Shown: positions 26,119 through 35,325, counted from the first letter of the stretch. The stretch: 64,000 nucleotides of DNA from Oscillospiraceae bacterium (GCA_017555565.1 JAFZGF010000040.1:26389-90388), one strand, 5' to 3'. Translations and numbers: made by a program. The notes: generated from the sequence alone by a model not told the origin.

Positions 26119-26337
26119 ATGAAAGCAAGAATTCCAAAACACAGAGAATTTATTATAGAAATCGACGAAAACTACGAAAAAGCTGACGAATGCTGGGAAA
26201 AACTGCAGGAAATCATGGATGAATACAAAAAACAGGGCAAATCTGTTTACACAAAAACATTTATCGAAGACAACGAAGATAAAGTAAAAGCTCTGCAGGA
26301 AATTTACGAATTCACATACACAATCGAAGAAAAATAA
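26119..26337 (+). CDS. Small charged helical protein, unknown
   Basis: The 72-residue acidic protein is rich in Glu, Lys and Tyr and is predicted almost fully helical (ENYEKADECWEKLQEIMDEYKKQGK). It has a strong GAGGT site, codon use like its neighbours and a following terminator (26344-26375), which all support a real gene. No family is recognised. Confidence 0.7.
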   Translation: MKARIPKHREFIIEIDENYEKADECWEKLQEIMDEYKKQGKSVYTKTFIEDNEDKVKALQEIYEFTYTIEEK

Positions 26338-26343
26338 TCTGTA

Positions 26344-26375
26344 AAACGGGCGTATTAAATTCGTCCGTTTTTTAT
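26344..26375 (+). terminator. Intrinsic terminator after the small charged protein
   Basis: AAACGGGCG and CGTCCGTTT (with one G-T pair) form a stem followed by TTTTATTT. Confidence 0.8.
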
Positions 26376-26391
26376 TTGCTGGGAGGTAAAT

Positions 26392-27156
26392 ATGAAACTT
26401 TTTGACAGTCACGTTCATTACGAAGATGCAATGTTCAAAGATGACAGATATGAAAGACTGGACCATCTGCGTGATACTGATGTAAAATTTATTCTCAACT
26501 GCTGCAGTGATGTGGAAGTTTTTGACACTGTAATGGATATTGTGGACAAATATGATTTTGCTTACGGCAGTATCGGTATTCACCCACACTGGACAGCTGA
26601 AACACCTGACGATTATCTGGACAGAATCAGAGAACTGGTGAAACACCCTAAAATTGTGGCCATCGGCGAAATGGGTCTGGACTATTTCTGGGATGAACCA
26701 AAAGATTTGCAGGAAAGAATTTTCAGAGAACAGCTGGAGCTGGCAAAAGAACTGGATATGCCTGTAATTATCCACGACAGAGATGCCCACGAAGACACAA
26801 TTAAAATTCTGGAAGAATACAGACCAAAGGGTATTCTCCACAGATATTCCGGCCCTGTGGATATTCTGAAAAGAGCATTTGACATTGGTATGTACATCAG
26901 CTTCAACAACGACCTGACATATCCTATGTGGAATGCCGGCCCTATCGCCTGCCTGATGGAAACACCTTGGGACAGACTGCTGATAGAAACAGACTGCCCA
27001 TATGCACCACCATACGAAAGAGAAAACGACCGCTGTGAAGCATATGATGTAGCAAATGTAGTTAAAGTGATAGCCCAGCTGCGTGGTGTAAGTGAAGAAT
27101 TTGTAGCAGAAAAAGCACTGGAAAATGCTATGAGAGTATATGAAATCAAACTGTAA
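26392..27156 (+). CDS. TatD-family metal-dependent hydrolase
   Basis: The 254-residue protein has the TatD metal motifs: FDSHVHYED (4-12), GIHPHW (about 64-69), IGEMGLDYFWD (about 91-101), PVIIHDRDA (about 124-132), and LLIETDCPYAPP (about 199-210). TatD enzymes are 3'-5' DNases or related phosphoesterases. GGGAGG precedes the ATG. Confidence 0.93.
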   Translation: MKLFDSHVHYEDAMFKDDRYERLDHLRDTDVKFILNCCSDVEVFDTVMDIVDKYDFAYGSIGIHPHWTAETPDDYLDRIRELVKHPKIVAIGEMGLDYFWDEPKDLQERIFREQLELAKELDMPVIIHDRDAHEDTIKILEEYRPKGILHRYSGPVDILKRAFDIGMYISFNNDLTYPMWNAGPIACLMETPWDRLLIETDCPYAPPYERENDRCEAYDVANVVKVIAQLRGVSEEFVAEKALENAMRVYEIKL

Positions 27157-27206
27157 TTCTGTTTTACACATATTTTTCTCACAAAACTAAACTATGATAA
27201 AAATAC

Positions 27207-27256
27207 AAACCATTGAAGGAGGGACAGTTATGATAAAAGCCTTTCTTCAATGGTTT
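27207..27256 (+). promoter_or_regulatory. 17-bp hairpin that buries a ribosome binding site
   Basis: AAACCATTGAAG (27207-27218) is the exact reverse complement of CTTCAATGGTTT (27245-27256). Pairing can extend inward (27219-27223 with 27240-27244, with two G-U pairs), so the GGAGGG Shine-Dalgarno at 27218-27223 lies wholly in the stem, with the ATG of the small ORF in the loop. No T-run follows, so it is not an ordinary terminator. A TATGAT -10-like box lies just upstream (27193-27198). Confidence 0.6.
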
Positions 27257-27268
27257 GCTTCTGTTTAA
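27230..27268 (+). CDS. Putative 12-residue leader peptide inside the hairpin
   Basis: ATG at 27230 follows GGAGGG by 6 bases and encodes MIKAFLQWFASV before TAA at 27266. The frame is short and hydrophobic. The excellent Shine-Dalgarno and its position in a 17-bp stem-loop suggest a translated leader or a very small membrane peptide. It ends 12 bases before the next gene. There is no proof that it is expressed. Confidence 0.4.
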   Translation: MIKAFLQWFASV

Positions 27269-27280
27269 TGAGGTGATACT

Positions 27281-27535
27281 ATGAATTTGTGGTCTTACAT
27301 ATTCTTTCAGCTATTGCCCGACTATCTGCCCCGAATTATTCTATCCGGTGCTATCATCTTTGTTATTCTTTGCAAGCCCGGTATAATGAAAAAAGTCTAC
27401 AAAAAGATGGGACACAGTCAGAAAACAAATATTCTGTATCGGATAATTTTTGCTGTTTTAATTTTATTACTTGTAGTATGCATATGGAATTGTGTATGGA
27501 GTATGCTGCTGATGATTTTAACTATGATACACTGA
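27281..27535 (+). CDS. Small membrane protein, unknown
   Basis: The 84-residue protein has two membrane segments (about 14-32 and 54-82) separated by a basic loop (KKVYKKMGHSQK), so that loop is probably cytoplasmic. GAGGTGAT lies 6 bases before the ATG. No family is recognised. It lies downstream of the SD-sequestering hairpin and 24 bases before the next hypothetical gene, so the two probably share a transcript. Confidence 0.65.
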   Translation: MNLWSYIFFQLLPDYLPRIILSGAIIFVILCKPGIMKKVYKKMGHSQKTNILYRIIFAVLILLLVVCIWNCVWSMLLMILTMIH

Positions 27536-27559
27536 TTAGGTATATAGCGAGGTGAAATT

Positions 27560-28198
27560 ATGGTTATAGACAGAAAAATAAATTGCAAATCCCATCAGGA
27601 TTTTGCTGACTATCTATCCAGAAGGCTGGCAACAGAACTGCCTATGATGCCAAAATACAACGGAACAGATATTTATTTACACAATATAAAACTCAGTATC
27701 AGAATACATGAACCTTTTTTCTTTATGGTATTGACCGATGTTGACGGTACTGAGCTGATAATGGATAAAACCCTGTATAAGTATGAACACCGAAGAATTG
27801 ACAGTTACATAGCCGAATATCAAGACCCACAGTTTGTAACCGATATAAATCCTGGACTTATAAAAAAAGACAGTACACAAGAATTTTCCACAAGGATTTC
27901 TACTAATATGGAAGATTTAATATCTCATATTTCAGAAAGTATCAGAGTAGCTGAATCCAGACCGGAGCGGGTATGGGACTATAACAAAAACGATGTAAAA
28001 ATTTCTATAAGAAATTACAATTACCACGCAAATCGCTACTTTATAACCTTTATAAAGAAAGCAGACAGCAGCTATACTGATATTAATGCACTTGGAACCG
28101 ACCGTTCCTCTTATCACGAAAGAAAATGGCGTCTTTTTGGAATTACAGAAAAATTGGATACAACAAAAACTATGCTGGAAATTCTGGATAAATACTGA
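27560..28198 (+). CDS. Hypothetical cytosolic protein
   Basis: The 212-residue protein has no membrane segment or signal. It appears to contain two similar beta-rich halves (IKLSIRIHEPFFFMVLTD at about 37-55 and VKISIRNYNYHANRYFITFIKK at about 148-169). A GAGGTGAAA site precedes the ATG, and a strong terminator follows. No family is recognised and no function is proposed. Confidence 0.7.
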   Translation: MVIDRKINCKSHQDFADYLSRRLATELPMMPKYNGTDIYLHNIKLSIRIHEPFFFMVLTDVDGTELIMDKTLYKYEHRRIDSYIAEYQDPQFVTDINPGLIKKDSTQEFSTRISTNMEDLISHISESIRVAESRPERVWDYNKNDVKISIRNYNYHANRYFITFIKKADSSYTDINALGTDRSSYHERKWRLFGITEKLDTTKTMLEILDKY

Positions 28199-28201
28199 CA
28201 T

Positions 28202-28237
28202 AAAAAACGCACCGCTTATGCGGTGCGTATATTTTTT
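28202..28237. terminator. Bidirectional intrinsic terminator
   Basis: CGCACCGC and GCGGTGCG form a perfect 8-bp stem with loop TTAT. There are A-runs on the left and a T-run on the right, so it can end both the plus-strand hypothetical gene and the minus-strand ABC transporter operon. Confidence 0.9.
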
Positions 28238-28239
28238 GC

Positions 28240-28965
28240 TTAATAAAGAACTTTTGAAAGAAATTCTTTTGTTCTTGGGTTCTGTGGGTTGCCAAAAATC
28301 TGTTCTGGTGTGCCGGATTCAGCGATAACGCCGCCATCCATAAACAGCACTCTGTCAGAAACTTCTTTTGCAAAGCCCATTTCGTGTGTAACGATAACAG
28401 CTGTCATACCGTCTTTAACCAGGTTTTTGATAACCTGCAGTACTTCGCCTACCATTTCTGGGTCGAGAGCGGAAGTTGGTTCGTCAAACAGCATTACATC
28501 CGGTTCCATAGCAAGAGCACGAACAATAGCAAGACGCTGTTTCTGACCGCCGGAAAGACGACGTGGATATTCATCTCTCTTTTCTGCAAGGCCAACCATT
28601 TCCAGCAGTTTCATAGCCTGTTCTTCAGCTTCTTCCTTGCTTTTCTTTTTGATAAGCATTGGAGCCATTGTGATATTTTCGATAACTGTCATATGTGGGA
28701 ACACATTGAAGTGCTGGAAAATCATACCCATTTTCTGACGGTGTTTATCGATGTTTACTTTTTCCTGTGTGATGTCTACGCCTTCGAAGATGATGGAGCC
28801 AGCCTGTGGTTCTTCCAGCATATTGAGGCAACGGAGAAATGTACTTTTACCGGAACCGGAAGCACCGATAACAGAAACCACTTCACCTTTTTTGATATGT
28901 TCGCTTACACCTTTGAGAACTTCAAGGTCACCAAAGGATTTATGTAAATTTTCTACCTTAATCAC
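28240..28965 (-). CDS. glnQ: Amino-acid ABC transporter ATPase (GlnQ type)
   Basis: The 241-residue protein has Walker [11 protein letters not shown] (about 34-43), the Q-loop [12 protein letters not shown], signature [15 protein letters not shown], Walker [18 protein letters not shown] and the switch VTHEM. It powers polar amino-acid uptake with the permease upstream. The start is GTG at 28965, overlapping the end of the permease gene by 8 bases. Confidence 0.94.
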   Translation of the reverse strand: MIKVENLHKSFGDLEVLKGVSEHIKKGEVVSVIGASGSGKSTFLRCLNMLEEPQAGSIIFEGVDITQEKVNIDKHRQKMGMIFQHFNVFPHMTVIENITMAPMLIKKKSKEEAEEQAMKLLEMVGLAEKRDEYPRRLSGGQKQRLAIVRALAMEPDVMLFDEPTSALDPEMVGEVLQVIKNLVKDGMTAVIVTHEMGFAKEVSDRVLFMDGGVIAESGTPEQIFGNPQNPRTKEFLSKVLY

Positions 28966-29650
28966 TTACTGCCAATCTCCTTTCGTAAATGCCAACCAGT
29001 TTGGAAACTGATGCTGTGAGAACCAGGTACAGAATAGCTGAAATAATCAGTGTTTCAATCTGCAGGTATGTAGCACCACCGATGATTTTCTGCTGGGACA
29101 TAATTTCGCCCAGGTAGAATGTGGATGCCAGGGATGTTTCTTTAAGCATCATAACAAGTTCGTTACCCATAGCAGGCAGGATGTTTTTAACAGCCTGTGG
29201 GATTATGATTTTTGTCATTGTCTGACTCTGACTGAGGCCCAGACAACGGGCTGCTTCTGCCTGACCTGGGTCAACAGCCATAATACCGGAACGAACGATT
29301 TCAGCAACATAGGCTGCGGAGTTTACAATAAGAGCAACTGTGATACTGATTTTTTCATCATCCAGTGCAGGAATAAGTGCCGGCATAAGGAAGTAGAAGA
29401 AATACAGCTGAAGCAGCAGTGGTGTGCCACGCAGAACTTCGATATAAGCAGTTGCAAGAGCGTTGAGCGGTTTAAATTTGCCGATACCGAAATTGCTCAT
29501 TTTCATAAAAGCAATTACTGTACCGAATACAAGACCAAAGAAAACAACAATACAGGACAACCGCACTGTAATTGCCATACCTTTGAGCAATGGCTGGTGA
29601 TACTTGGTCATCAGCATTATTACATTGGAAAAAATTCTTCCTAAATTCAA
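28958..29650 (-). CDS. Amino-acid ABC transporter permease (HisM/GlnP type)
   Basis: The 230-residue protein has the family pattern [39 protein letters not shown], and the EAA loop [35 protein letters not shown]. It has about five membrane segments. The start is TTG at 29650 with GGGGGAT upstream. It is cotranscribed with the ATPase and probably with the binding protein upstream. Confidence 0.93.
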   Translation of the reverse strand: MNLGRIFSNVIMLMTKYHQPLLKGMAITVRLSCIVVFFGLVFGTVIAFMKMSNFGIGKFKPLNALATAYIEVLRGTPLLLQLYFFYFLMPALIPALDDEKISITVALIVNSAAYVAEIVRSGIMAVDPGQAEAARCLGLSQSQTMTKIIIPQAVKNILPAMGNELVMMLKETSLASTFYLGEIMSQQKIIGGATYLQIETLIISAILYLVLTASVSKLVGIYERRLAVSD

Positions 29651-29732
29651 GGTATATCCCCCTTTTTCATATATCCAGCCGGTAGGTGATGCCTACCGGC
29701 TGTAGTGTGTCTGTGTTTAATATTATAATGGA

Positions 29733-30584
29733 TTAATCGTTAACTTCAAGACCCATTGAAGCAGCTTTGTCTCTCATATCCTGACGAATCTGAACATAGT
29801 CGATATCTTTGTCAGCAGCCAGCAGAGCTTCTTCAATAAGCTGTGCCAGTTCTGTTTCGTCAATGTTTACAAGACCGCAGTTACCTTCAGAGAAGTATTC
29901 AAATTTGAAACCAGCCATTTCCAGTTCGGAGTTGTTTTTAACCTGGAGGTCGCCAACGCCGGAGTCTGTGATAAGAGCATCGATTTTGCCTGTAGCAACC
30001 ATCTGTGCAGCTGTGCTGAGGTTGTCAATAAACATAACTTCTGCAAGAGAATCAACATCCAGCTGATCCTGCAGCAGGTTGTACTGGAGAGAAGCAGGCT
30101 GTACGCCAACTTTGAGACCAGCGAAATCTTCAGCTTTTTCGATTACCAGACCTTTTTTAACAAGAGCGCCGTGGTATGTATCTTCATCAGAAGAGATTGT
30201 AGCGTATGGACCAACACAGTTGTAGTTCTGTGCACGTTCAGGAGTTTCTGCATAACCAGAAAGTGAGAAGTTTACAGAGTTTGTGGAAACTGCTGCCTGG
30301 CAGGATGAGAAGTCCATTTCTTTGATTTTCAGTTCGATTGGTGTGCCGAGTTTGTCGCTGAGGTATTTAGCAACATATTCGCCGTAAATAATATCCGTAC
30401 CCATGATTTCGCCTGAAATAGGATCTTTGAATTCAGATGGTGCGAAGTCTGGAGATGTGGCCATTGTGATAAAGCCCTGTGCTTTGATTTTTTCGATTGT
30501 TGATTTTTCTTCGTCTGAACCGCCGCAAGCAACCATAGACATTGCCATTGCAAGAGCAAGAACGAGTGCGAGTAATTTTTTCAT
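29733..30584 (-). CDS. Amino-acid-binding lipoprotein, copy 1
   Basis: The 283-residue protein has a lipoprotein signal ending SMVAC (Cys near 20) and a periplasmic-binding-protein type 2 fold (SBP_bac_3): GFITMATSPDFAPSEF, GTDIIYGEYVAKYLS, GLKVGVQPASLQYNLLQ and MVATGKIDALITDSGVG. It binds an amino acid outside the membrane and delivers it to the permease encoded next. AAGGAAAG precedes the ATG at 30584; the frame reaches 30707 but without a signal or site. It has a close paralogue directly upstream. Confidence 0.92.
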   Translation of the reverse strand: MKKLLALVLALAMAMSMVACGGSDEEKSTIEKIKAQGFITMATSPDFAPSEFKDPISGEIMGTDIIYGEYVAKYLSDKLGTPIELKIKEMDFSSCQAAVSTNSVNFSLSGYAETPERAQNYNCVGPYATISSDEDTYHGALVKKGLVIEKAEDFAGLKVGVQPASLQYNLLQDQLDVDSLAEVMFIDNLSTAAQMVATGKIDALITDSGVGDLQVKNNSELEMAGFKFEYFSEGNCGLVNIDETELAQLIEEALLAADKDIDYVQIRQDMRDKAASMGLEVND

Positions 30585-30645
30585 AATTCTTTCCTTCTCT
30601 AATTTATTATATAGCCTCAGAAGCAGGCTTAATTTGTATGAGTGT

Positions 30646-30674
30646 ATTGTACACTTATTTTTATGCGATGTCAA
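30646..30674 (-). promoter_or_regulatory. Consensus promoter and possible operator of binding protein copy 1
   Basis: On the minus strand TTGACA (30674-30669) and TACAAT (30651-30646) are 17 bases apart. The -10 region lies in the palindrome GTGTACAATACAC. About 55 bases around it match the region before copy 2. Confidence 0.8.
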
Positions 30675-30904
30675 TGTATATTTATAAAAATAGAAATATT
30701 TGTGCAAATAGACAAATTTATAACGAAATGTTTAAAATTAATGTACATATCGTCAGCCTTTGTGTAAGTTTTCCACTAAAAAGTATTTTCCGGGCATACA
30801 AAAGCAGTGAATTCGTATTCAAAAATTCACTGCTTTGTTGTAAATATTCAGTATATTAGCTATAGTTTGGGATTAATATTCATACAATCTGTGTATAAAA
30901 TGTA

Positions 30905-31759
30905 TCAGTTTACTTCAAGACCCAGTGAAAGGGCTTTGTCTGTCATATCTTTGTAGATAGTATCGTAGTCCAGTTCATCATTAGCTGCTTTCAGTGCTTC
31001 GTCAATAAGCTGGCCCAGTTCAACTTCGTCAATATTTACCAGAGCGTGTGTACCGTCTGATTCGTATACAAACTGGAATTCTGCCATTTCAAGATTATCA
31101 GCGTTTGCAATAAGTGGAGCTGCAGAGCCGTTTGTCATAATAACAGCATCAACTTTATCTGTTGCTACCATCATAGCACCTGTTGTAAGGTTATCAATAA
31201 ACTTGATTTCCGGCATATCTTCGATAGGAAGCTGTGCCATTGCCAGGTTGTACTGAAGAGATGCCTGCTGGCAAGCAATCTGCAGACCCTTGAAGTCATC
31301 AGCAGTTTTCAGTTCAACACCTTTTTTAACCAATGCACCGTGGTATGAGTCGTCTTCCATTTTCAGAATAGCATATGGACCAGGAAGAATGTAGTTCTGT
31401 TTTCTTTCGTCTGTATCTGCATAGCCGTTCAGTGAAAAGTTTACAGAGTTTGTAGCAACCGCTGCCTGACAAGCCGCGAAATCCATTTCTTTGATTTTCA
31501 GTTCAACAGGTTTATCATATTTTTTGCTGATGTAATCTGCAATATATTCTGCAAACACAACGTCTGTGCCCATAACTTCGCCTGTGTTAGGATCTTTGAA
31601 TTCGCTTGGAGCAAAGTCTGGAGAAATTGCAACTGTGATATAACCGGCCTCGAGAATTTTATCAATTGTAGATTTTGGTTCTTCTTCTGTGCCGCCACCG
31701 CAGGCTACCATTGACAACGACATAACAACTGCAAGTGCAAGTGCAAATAATTTTTTCAT
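30905..31759 (-). CDS. Amino-acid-binding lipoprotein, copy 2
   Basis: The 284-residue protein is colinear with copy 1: SMVACGGG lipobox, GYITVAISPDFAPSEFKDPNTGEVMGTDVVFAEYIADYIS, LKIKEMDFAACQAAVATNSVNFSLNGYA, and ending DKALSLGLEVN. The two differ at many positions, so they may bind different amino acids while sharing one permease/ATPase. It has its own promoter. A gap of about 320 bases with no gene separates it from copy 1. Confidence 0.92.
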   Translation of the reverse strand: MKKLFALALAVVMSLSMVACGGGTEEEPKSTIDKILEAGYITVAISPDFAPSEFKDPNTGEVMGTDVVFAEYIADYISKKYDKPVELKIKEMDFAACQAAVATNSVNFSLNGYADTDERKQNYILPGPYAILKMEDDSYHGALVKKGVELKTADDFKGLQIACQQASLQYNLAMAQLPIEDMPEIKFIDNLTTGAMMVATDKVDAVIMTNGSAAPLIANADNLEMAEFQFVYESDGTHALVNIDEVELGQLIDEALKAANDELDYDTIYKDMTDKALSLGLEVN

Positions 31760-31812
31760 AATGTTTACCTCTCTCTATATAACCTTTGGGGGTTGTTTAT
31801 TTGTATGGCTGT

Positions 31813-31841
31813 ATTGTACGCTTATTTTTATACATTGTCAA
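31813..31841 (-). promoter_or_regulatory. Consensus promoter of binding protein copy 2
   Basis: On the minus strand TTGACA (31841-31836) and TACAAT (31818-31813) are 17 bases apart, with the same flanks (AATATACG upstream, GTACAATAC core) as the copy 1 promoter. The rest of the 31.76-32.09 kb gap is AT-rich and shows nothing else. Confidence 0.8.
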
Positions 31842-32094
31842 CGTATATTTATAATATAAATCATTTTTGTATACAATGCCAAAACAACGTCGTTTACGTC
31901 CACTCTTTTCGTCATTGTGTTTATAATATTTCATCAATATATTGATTTTTGTTGCATTTTACTAATTTTTATTCACATATTAAACATATTTATTCACATA
32001 AATATATCACACTTAGCCTTAACCACACTCAGCATTGTCTGTTGCATACATATATGATATACTATAGACATATCAAAAGCTGAAAGGTGCGCCT

Positions 32095-32862
32095 ATGACT
32101 GATATATCTGTGAATAATCTGATGAACATCATTACCGATAAACTTATACATACACTGAATGAAAATCTTGTCGGCATATATCTCCACGGATCTGCTGCTT
32201 TTGGCTGTTTCAACCCAGACAAAAGTGACGTTGATTTCATTGTGGTAACTGAAACAGAACCTGATTTTGACCAAAAGAGAAAAATCATTTCATTTTTGCT
32301 GGAAATCGACAGTATGGCTCCCGCAAAAGGGTTGGAGATGAGCATTGTACTTAAAGAGCATTGCCATAATTTTGTATACCCTACGCCATATTGTCTGCAT
32401 TTTTCAAATTATCACAAGGAAAAATATATACATGATATTGATGGCCATATAAGAAAACTGCACGGCACAGACAAAGATCTGGCCGCACATTTCACAGTTA
32501 TAAACACAGTAGGTGTTACCTGGTATGGCGAAGATAAAAGGGTTGTTTTTTCACCAGTTCCAAAGGAATATTATTTGGACAGCATAATAAACGATATTTC
32601 AGATGCTGTAGAAGATATATCAGCAAATCCTGTATATTTTATACTGAATTTATGCAGGGTGTATGCGTATATAACCAACAATATAATATTGTCCAAAGAG
32701 CAGGGCGGTTTGTGGGGTATAAAAAATATTCCACAATACAAATCAATTATTGAAACAGCAGTTGAAAGTTATAAAAATTCTTATAACCAAGACTTCAATT
32801 ACCGACAGCTTGTGGAGTTTGCTGAATTTATGACCAATAGAATATCCGCTGACAGACTATAA
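32095..32862 (+). CDS. Nucleotidyltransferase, aminoglycoside adenylyltransferase (AadA)-like
   Basis: The 255-residue protein has the nucleotidyltransferase motif GIYLHGSAAFGCFNPDKSDVDFIVV (about 27-51, GSx10DxD) followed by a helical C-terminal domain like DUF4111 (VYFILNLCRVYAYITNN, EQGGLWGIKNIP). The family includes AadA resistance enzymes but also many chromosomal homologues of unknown substrate. Resistance cannot be claimed. AAAGGTG precedes the ATG. Confidence 0.8.
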   Translation: MTDISVNNLMNIITDKLIHTLNENLVGIYLHGSAAFGCFNPDKSDVDFIVVTETEPDFDQKRKIISFLLEIDSMAPAKGLEMSIVLKEHCHNFVYPTPYCLHFSNYHKEKYIHDIDGHIRKLHGTDKDLAAHFTVINTVGVTWYGEDKRVVFSPVPKEYYLDSIINDISDAVEDISANPVYFILNLCRVYAYITNNIILSKEQGGLWGIKNIPQYKSIIETAVESYKNSYNQDFNYRQLVEFAEFMTNRISADRL

Positions 32863-32974
32863 AAAATTTACACCCTTGATATTATCCTTAAAATAAAGTA
32901 TAATAAATCCGATTATATGTAAAAATGCGTCATATAAAATATAAATAATACATTAACAAGGAGATGGTAACTAA

Positions 32975-33979
32975 ATGGACGCGGACAGTTTAATACTGTT
33001 TTTATTTTTTCTTTTATGTTCAGCCTACTGTGCATCGGCTGAAACAGCCTACACTGCTGTAAGCCGTGTAAGACTGCGCACAATGGTTGACAAGGGCAAC
33101 AAAAAAGCCAAAAAGGCATTGTGGATATGCGACAGATTCGATAAAACACTGACAACAGTGCTTATCGGCAACAACGTATTCCACGCCAGCTGTGCTGCTT
33201 TGTCCACCCTGCTGGTTATTAAACAATTTTCCAGCGAATATGTAGTTTATGGCACTTTGCTGACTACAATTATCGTTTATCTTTTTGCCGAAATGCTGCC
33301 AAAAAGCATTGCAAAGGTTCGCAGTGAAGAAATTGCTCTTCTCTATGCACCAAGCATGACACTTTTTGTAAAACTGCTTACACCTGTTTCTTTTATTTTC
33401 TCTGGTATTTCTGCCATTATTTCACATCTGTTTGCATCTGAATCAGACAGCAACACAGTGACAGAAGAAGACCTGCTGAATATTATTGAAACAATTGAAG
33501 ACGAAGGTGTTCTTGAACCAGAAAAGCAGGCGCTGGTAAATTCAGCTATCGAATTTGCTACAAAAGTGGCAGAAGATATAATGATTCCTATAGAAGAAAT
33601 GGTGTCTGTTTCCAGTACTACCCCTGTAGAAAAACTGGCAGCATTTTTGAAAACCTCACCATATTCCCGTGTGCCTGTATACGAAGGCAGCAAGGACAAT
33701 ATCGTAGGTATCCTGCCGGTTACAGTATTTTTAAGCAAATATGCTATGAAAGCACCTATCACAATCAGAAAAATGCTGATGAAACCTTATGTTTTCGACA
33801 GCAAAACTGAAATTACAGAACTTTTATCCAGAATGCGTCTGAACAAGCTGCATATGGTTTTTATCTGTGATGACAACAAGAATAAAATCGGTATCATCAC
33901 AATGGAAGACATTCTTGAAGAGCTGGTTGGCGATATTCAGGACGAAAGCGATACAGGCGAAGGCCTGCATCTGATGTAA
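32975..33979 (+). CDS. DUF21/CBS membrane protein (CorC/HlyC/CNNM family), short form
   Basis: The 334-residue protein has an N-terminal DUF21 domain with four membrane segments (about 1-180, SAETAYTAVSRVRL) and a CBS pair (about 195-325, IMIPIEEMV, YSRVPVYEGSKDNIVGIL, TMEDILEELVGDIQDE). It stops without the C-terminal CorC_HlyC domain. The family transports or regulates divalent cations such as magnesium. AAGGAG precedes the ATG. The full-length paralogue follows after 13 bases. Confidence 0.9.
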   Translation: MDADSLILFLFFLLCSAYCASAETAYTAVSRVRLRTMVDKGNKKAKKALWICDRFDKTLTTVLIGNNVFHASCAALSTLLVIKQFSSEYVVYGTLLTTIIVYLFAEMLPKSIAKVRSEEIALLYAPSMTLFVKLLTPVSFIFSGISAIISHLFASESDSNTVTEEDLLNIIETIEDEGVLEPEKQALVNSAIEFATKVAEDIMIPIEEMVSVSSTTPVEKLAAFLKTSPYSRVPVYEGSKDNIVGILPVTVFLSKYAMKAPITIRKMLMKPYVFDSKTEITELLSRMRLNKLHMVFICDDNKNKIGIITMEDILEELVGDIQDESDTGEGLHLM

Positions 33980-33992
33980 GGAGGTGCAGAGT

Positions 33993-35276
33993 ATGGAATA
34001 TATTGCTATAGTTTTATGCCTTATGGGCTCTGCATTTTTCTCCGGTTCAGAAATTGCATATACATCGCTGAACAAGCTGAGAATGAAGGAAGATGCTGAA
34101 GGTCTTTCAATGGCCGAAAAAGTAATGCGCTATATCTATAAGCATTACGACAGAGCGCTTTCCACAATACTTATAGGCAACAACCTTGTTAATATCGCTG
34201 CTACATCAATCGCCACTGTTCTGGCGGTAAATCTTGCAGCATCAATGGACGGCAAAATTACAGATGATATGGCATCTACCATAACAACCTTTGTTATGAC
34301 AGTGCTTATCCTGATTTTTGGCGAAATCACACCTAAAATTATTGCACGCCGCGCAAGCGAAGGCTTTGCAAAAATAGCCGCACTTCCACTGCGCGTGCTG
34401 ATGGTTATATTCTTCCCTCTGGTATGGATGACAACACTTATCGTTGATACTATGAGCGTTCTCTGGCGCAAAAGCGAAGAGGAAGATGTTACAATCACAG
34501 AAGAAGAATTTGAAAACATTCTCGATACAGTTGAAGACGAAGGCGTTATCGACGAAACACAGACAGATCTTTTACAGTCTGCACTGGAGTTTACTGACCT
34601 GGATGCCTCTGATATACTGACACCGCGTATCGACGTAATCGGTTTTGAAATTCACGACAGTATGGAGTATATACTGCAGACAATCAGCGAAACACAGTTC
34701 TCCCGTTACCCTGTTTATGACAGAACTATCGACCACATTGTGGGTGTTCTTATTGTAAAACATCTGCTGAAAGAACTGATGGACGATGAAAATGTGAAAC
34801 TGGAAAGCCTGTTGCTGGAACCTGTATACATTCCTAAAACAATGAAACTTCATTCCATTATGAATGAGTTCCGCAGAAATCAGACTCATATGGCTGTTGT
34901 AGCCGACGAATACGGCGGCACAATGGGTATCGTTACAATGGAGGACGTTCTGGAAGAGCTGGTTGGCGAAATCTGGGACGAAAACGACGACATTGTAAAC
35001 GACTGGCAGGAAATCACTGAAAACAGATTTGAATGTTCCGGTGATATGAATCTGACTGAACTGTTTGACAATCTGGACCTTGACGACGAAGAACTGGAAA
35101 GTGCATATTCAACAGCCGGTGGCTGGGCAACCGAAATTATTGGTGCAATGCCTGTGGCCTTTGATGCCTTTGACTACGAACACTATACAATTCTTGTAAA
35201 AGAGGTTGATGAAAATCACCGTATTTCCCGTCTGCTTATTCTCAAGCATAAGACAAACGAAGAAGACGAAGATTAA
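33993..35276 (+). CDS. DUF21/CBS membrane protein with CorC_HlyC domain
   Basis: The 427-residue protein has DUF21 (about 1-180, GSEIAYTSLNKLRMK), two CBS motifs (DILTPRIDVIGF, SRYPVYDRTIDHIVGVL, TMEDVLEELVGEIWDE) and a CorC_HlyC C-terminal domain (about 345-425). The upstream in-frame GTG at 33984 lies in the Shine-Dalgarno itself (AAGGAGG), so the ATG at 33993 is chosen. The tandem arrangement of a short and a long paralogue suggests a heteromer. Confidence 0.92.
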   Translation: MEYIAIVLCLMGSAFFSGSEIAYTSLNKLRMKEDAEGLSMAEKVMRYIYKHYDRALSTILIGNNLVNIAATSIATVLAVNLAASMDGKITDDMASTITTFVMTVLILIFGEITPKIIARRASEGFAKIAALPLRVLMVIFFPLVWMTTLIVDTMSVLWRKSEEEDVTITEEEFENILDTVEDEGVIDETQTDLLQSALEFTDLDASDILTPRIDVIGFEIHDSMEYILQTISETQFSRYPVYDRTIDHIVGVLIVKHLLKELMDDENVKLESLLLEPVYIPKTMKLHSIMNEFRRNQTHMAVVADEYGGTMGIVTMEDVLEELVGEIWDENDDIVNDWQEITENRFECSGDMNLTELFDNLDLDDEELESAYSTAGGWATEIIGAMPVAFDAFDYEHYTILVKEVDENHRISRLLILKHKTNEEDED

Positions 35277-35288
35277 ACAATAAAATAA

Positions 35289-35325
35289 AAAGCCAGGCTG
35301 ATTATTTCAGCCTGGCTTTTTATTT
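35289..35325 (+). terminator. Intrinsic terminator of the CBS-protein operon
   Basis: AAAAGCCAGGCTGA and TCAGCCTGGCTTTT form a long perfect stem around TTATT, followed by TTATTT. It could also serve the minus-strand gene that ends at 35366. Confidence 0.88.

Noticed and set aside
27289-27555. A second plus-strand frame overlapping the 84-residue membrane protein
   Set aside because: It starts 8 bases inside the better frame, lacks a Shine-Dalgarno and has no membrane or family pattern.
32095-32862. Antibiotic resistance gene (aadA)
   Set aside because: Only the nucleotidyltransferase motif and a DUF4111-like domain are visible. Many chromosomal homologues have no resistance role, so only a family call is made.
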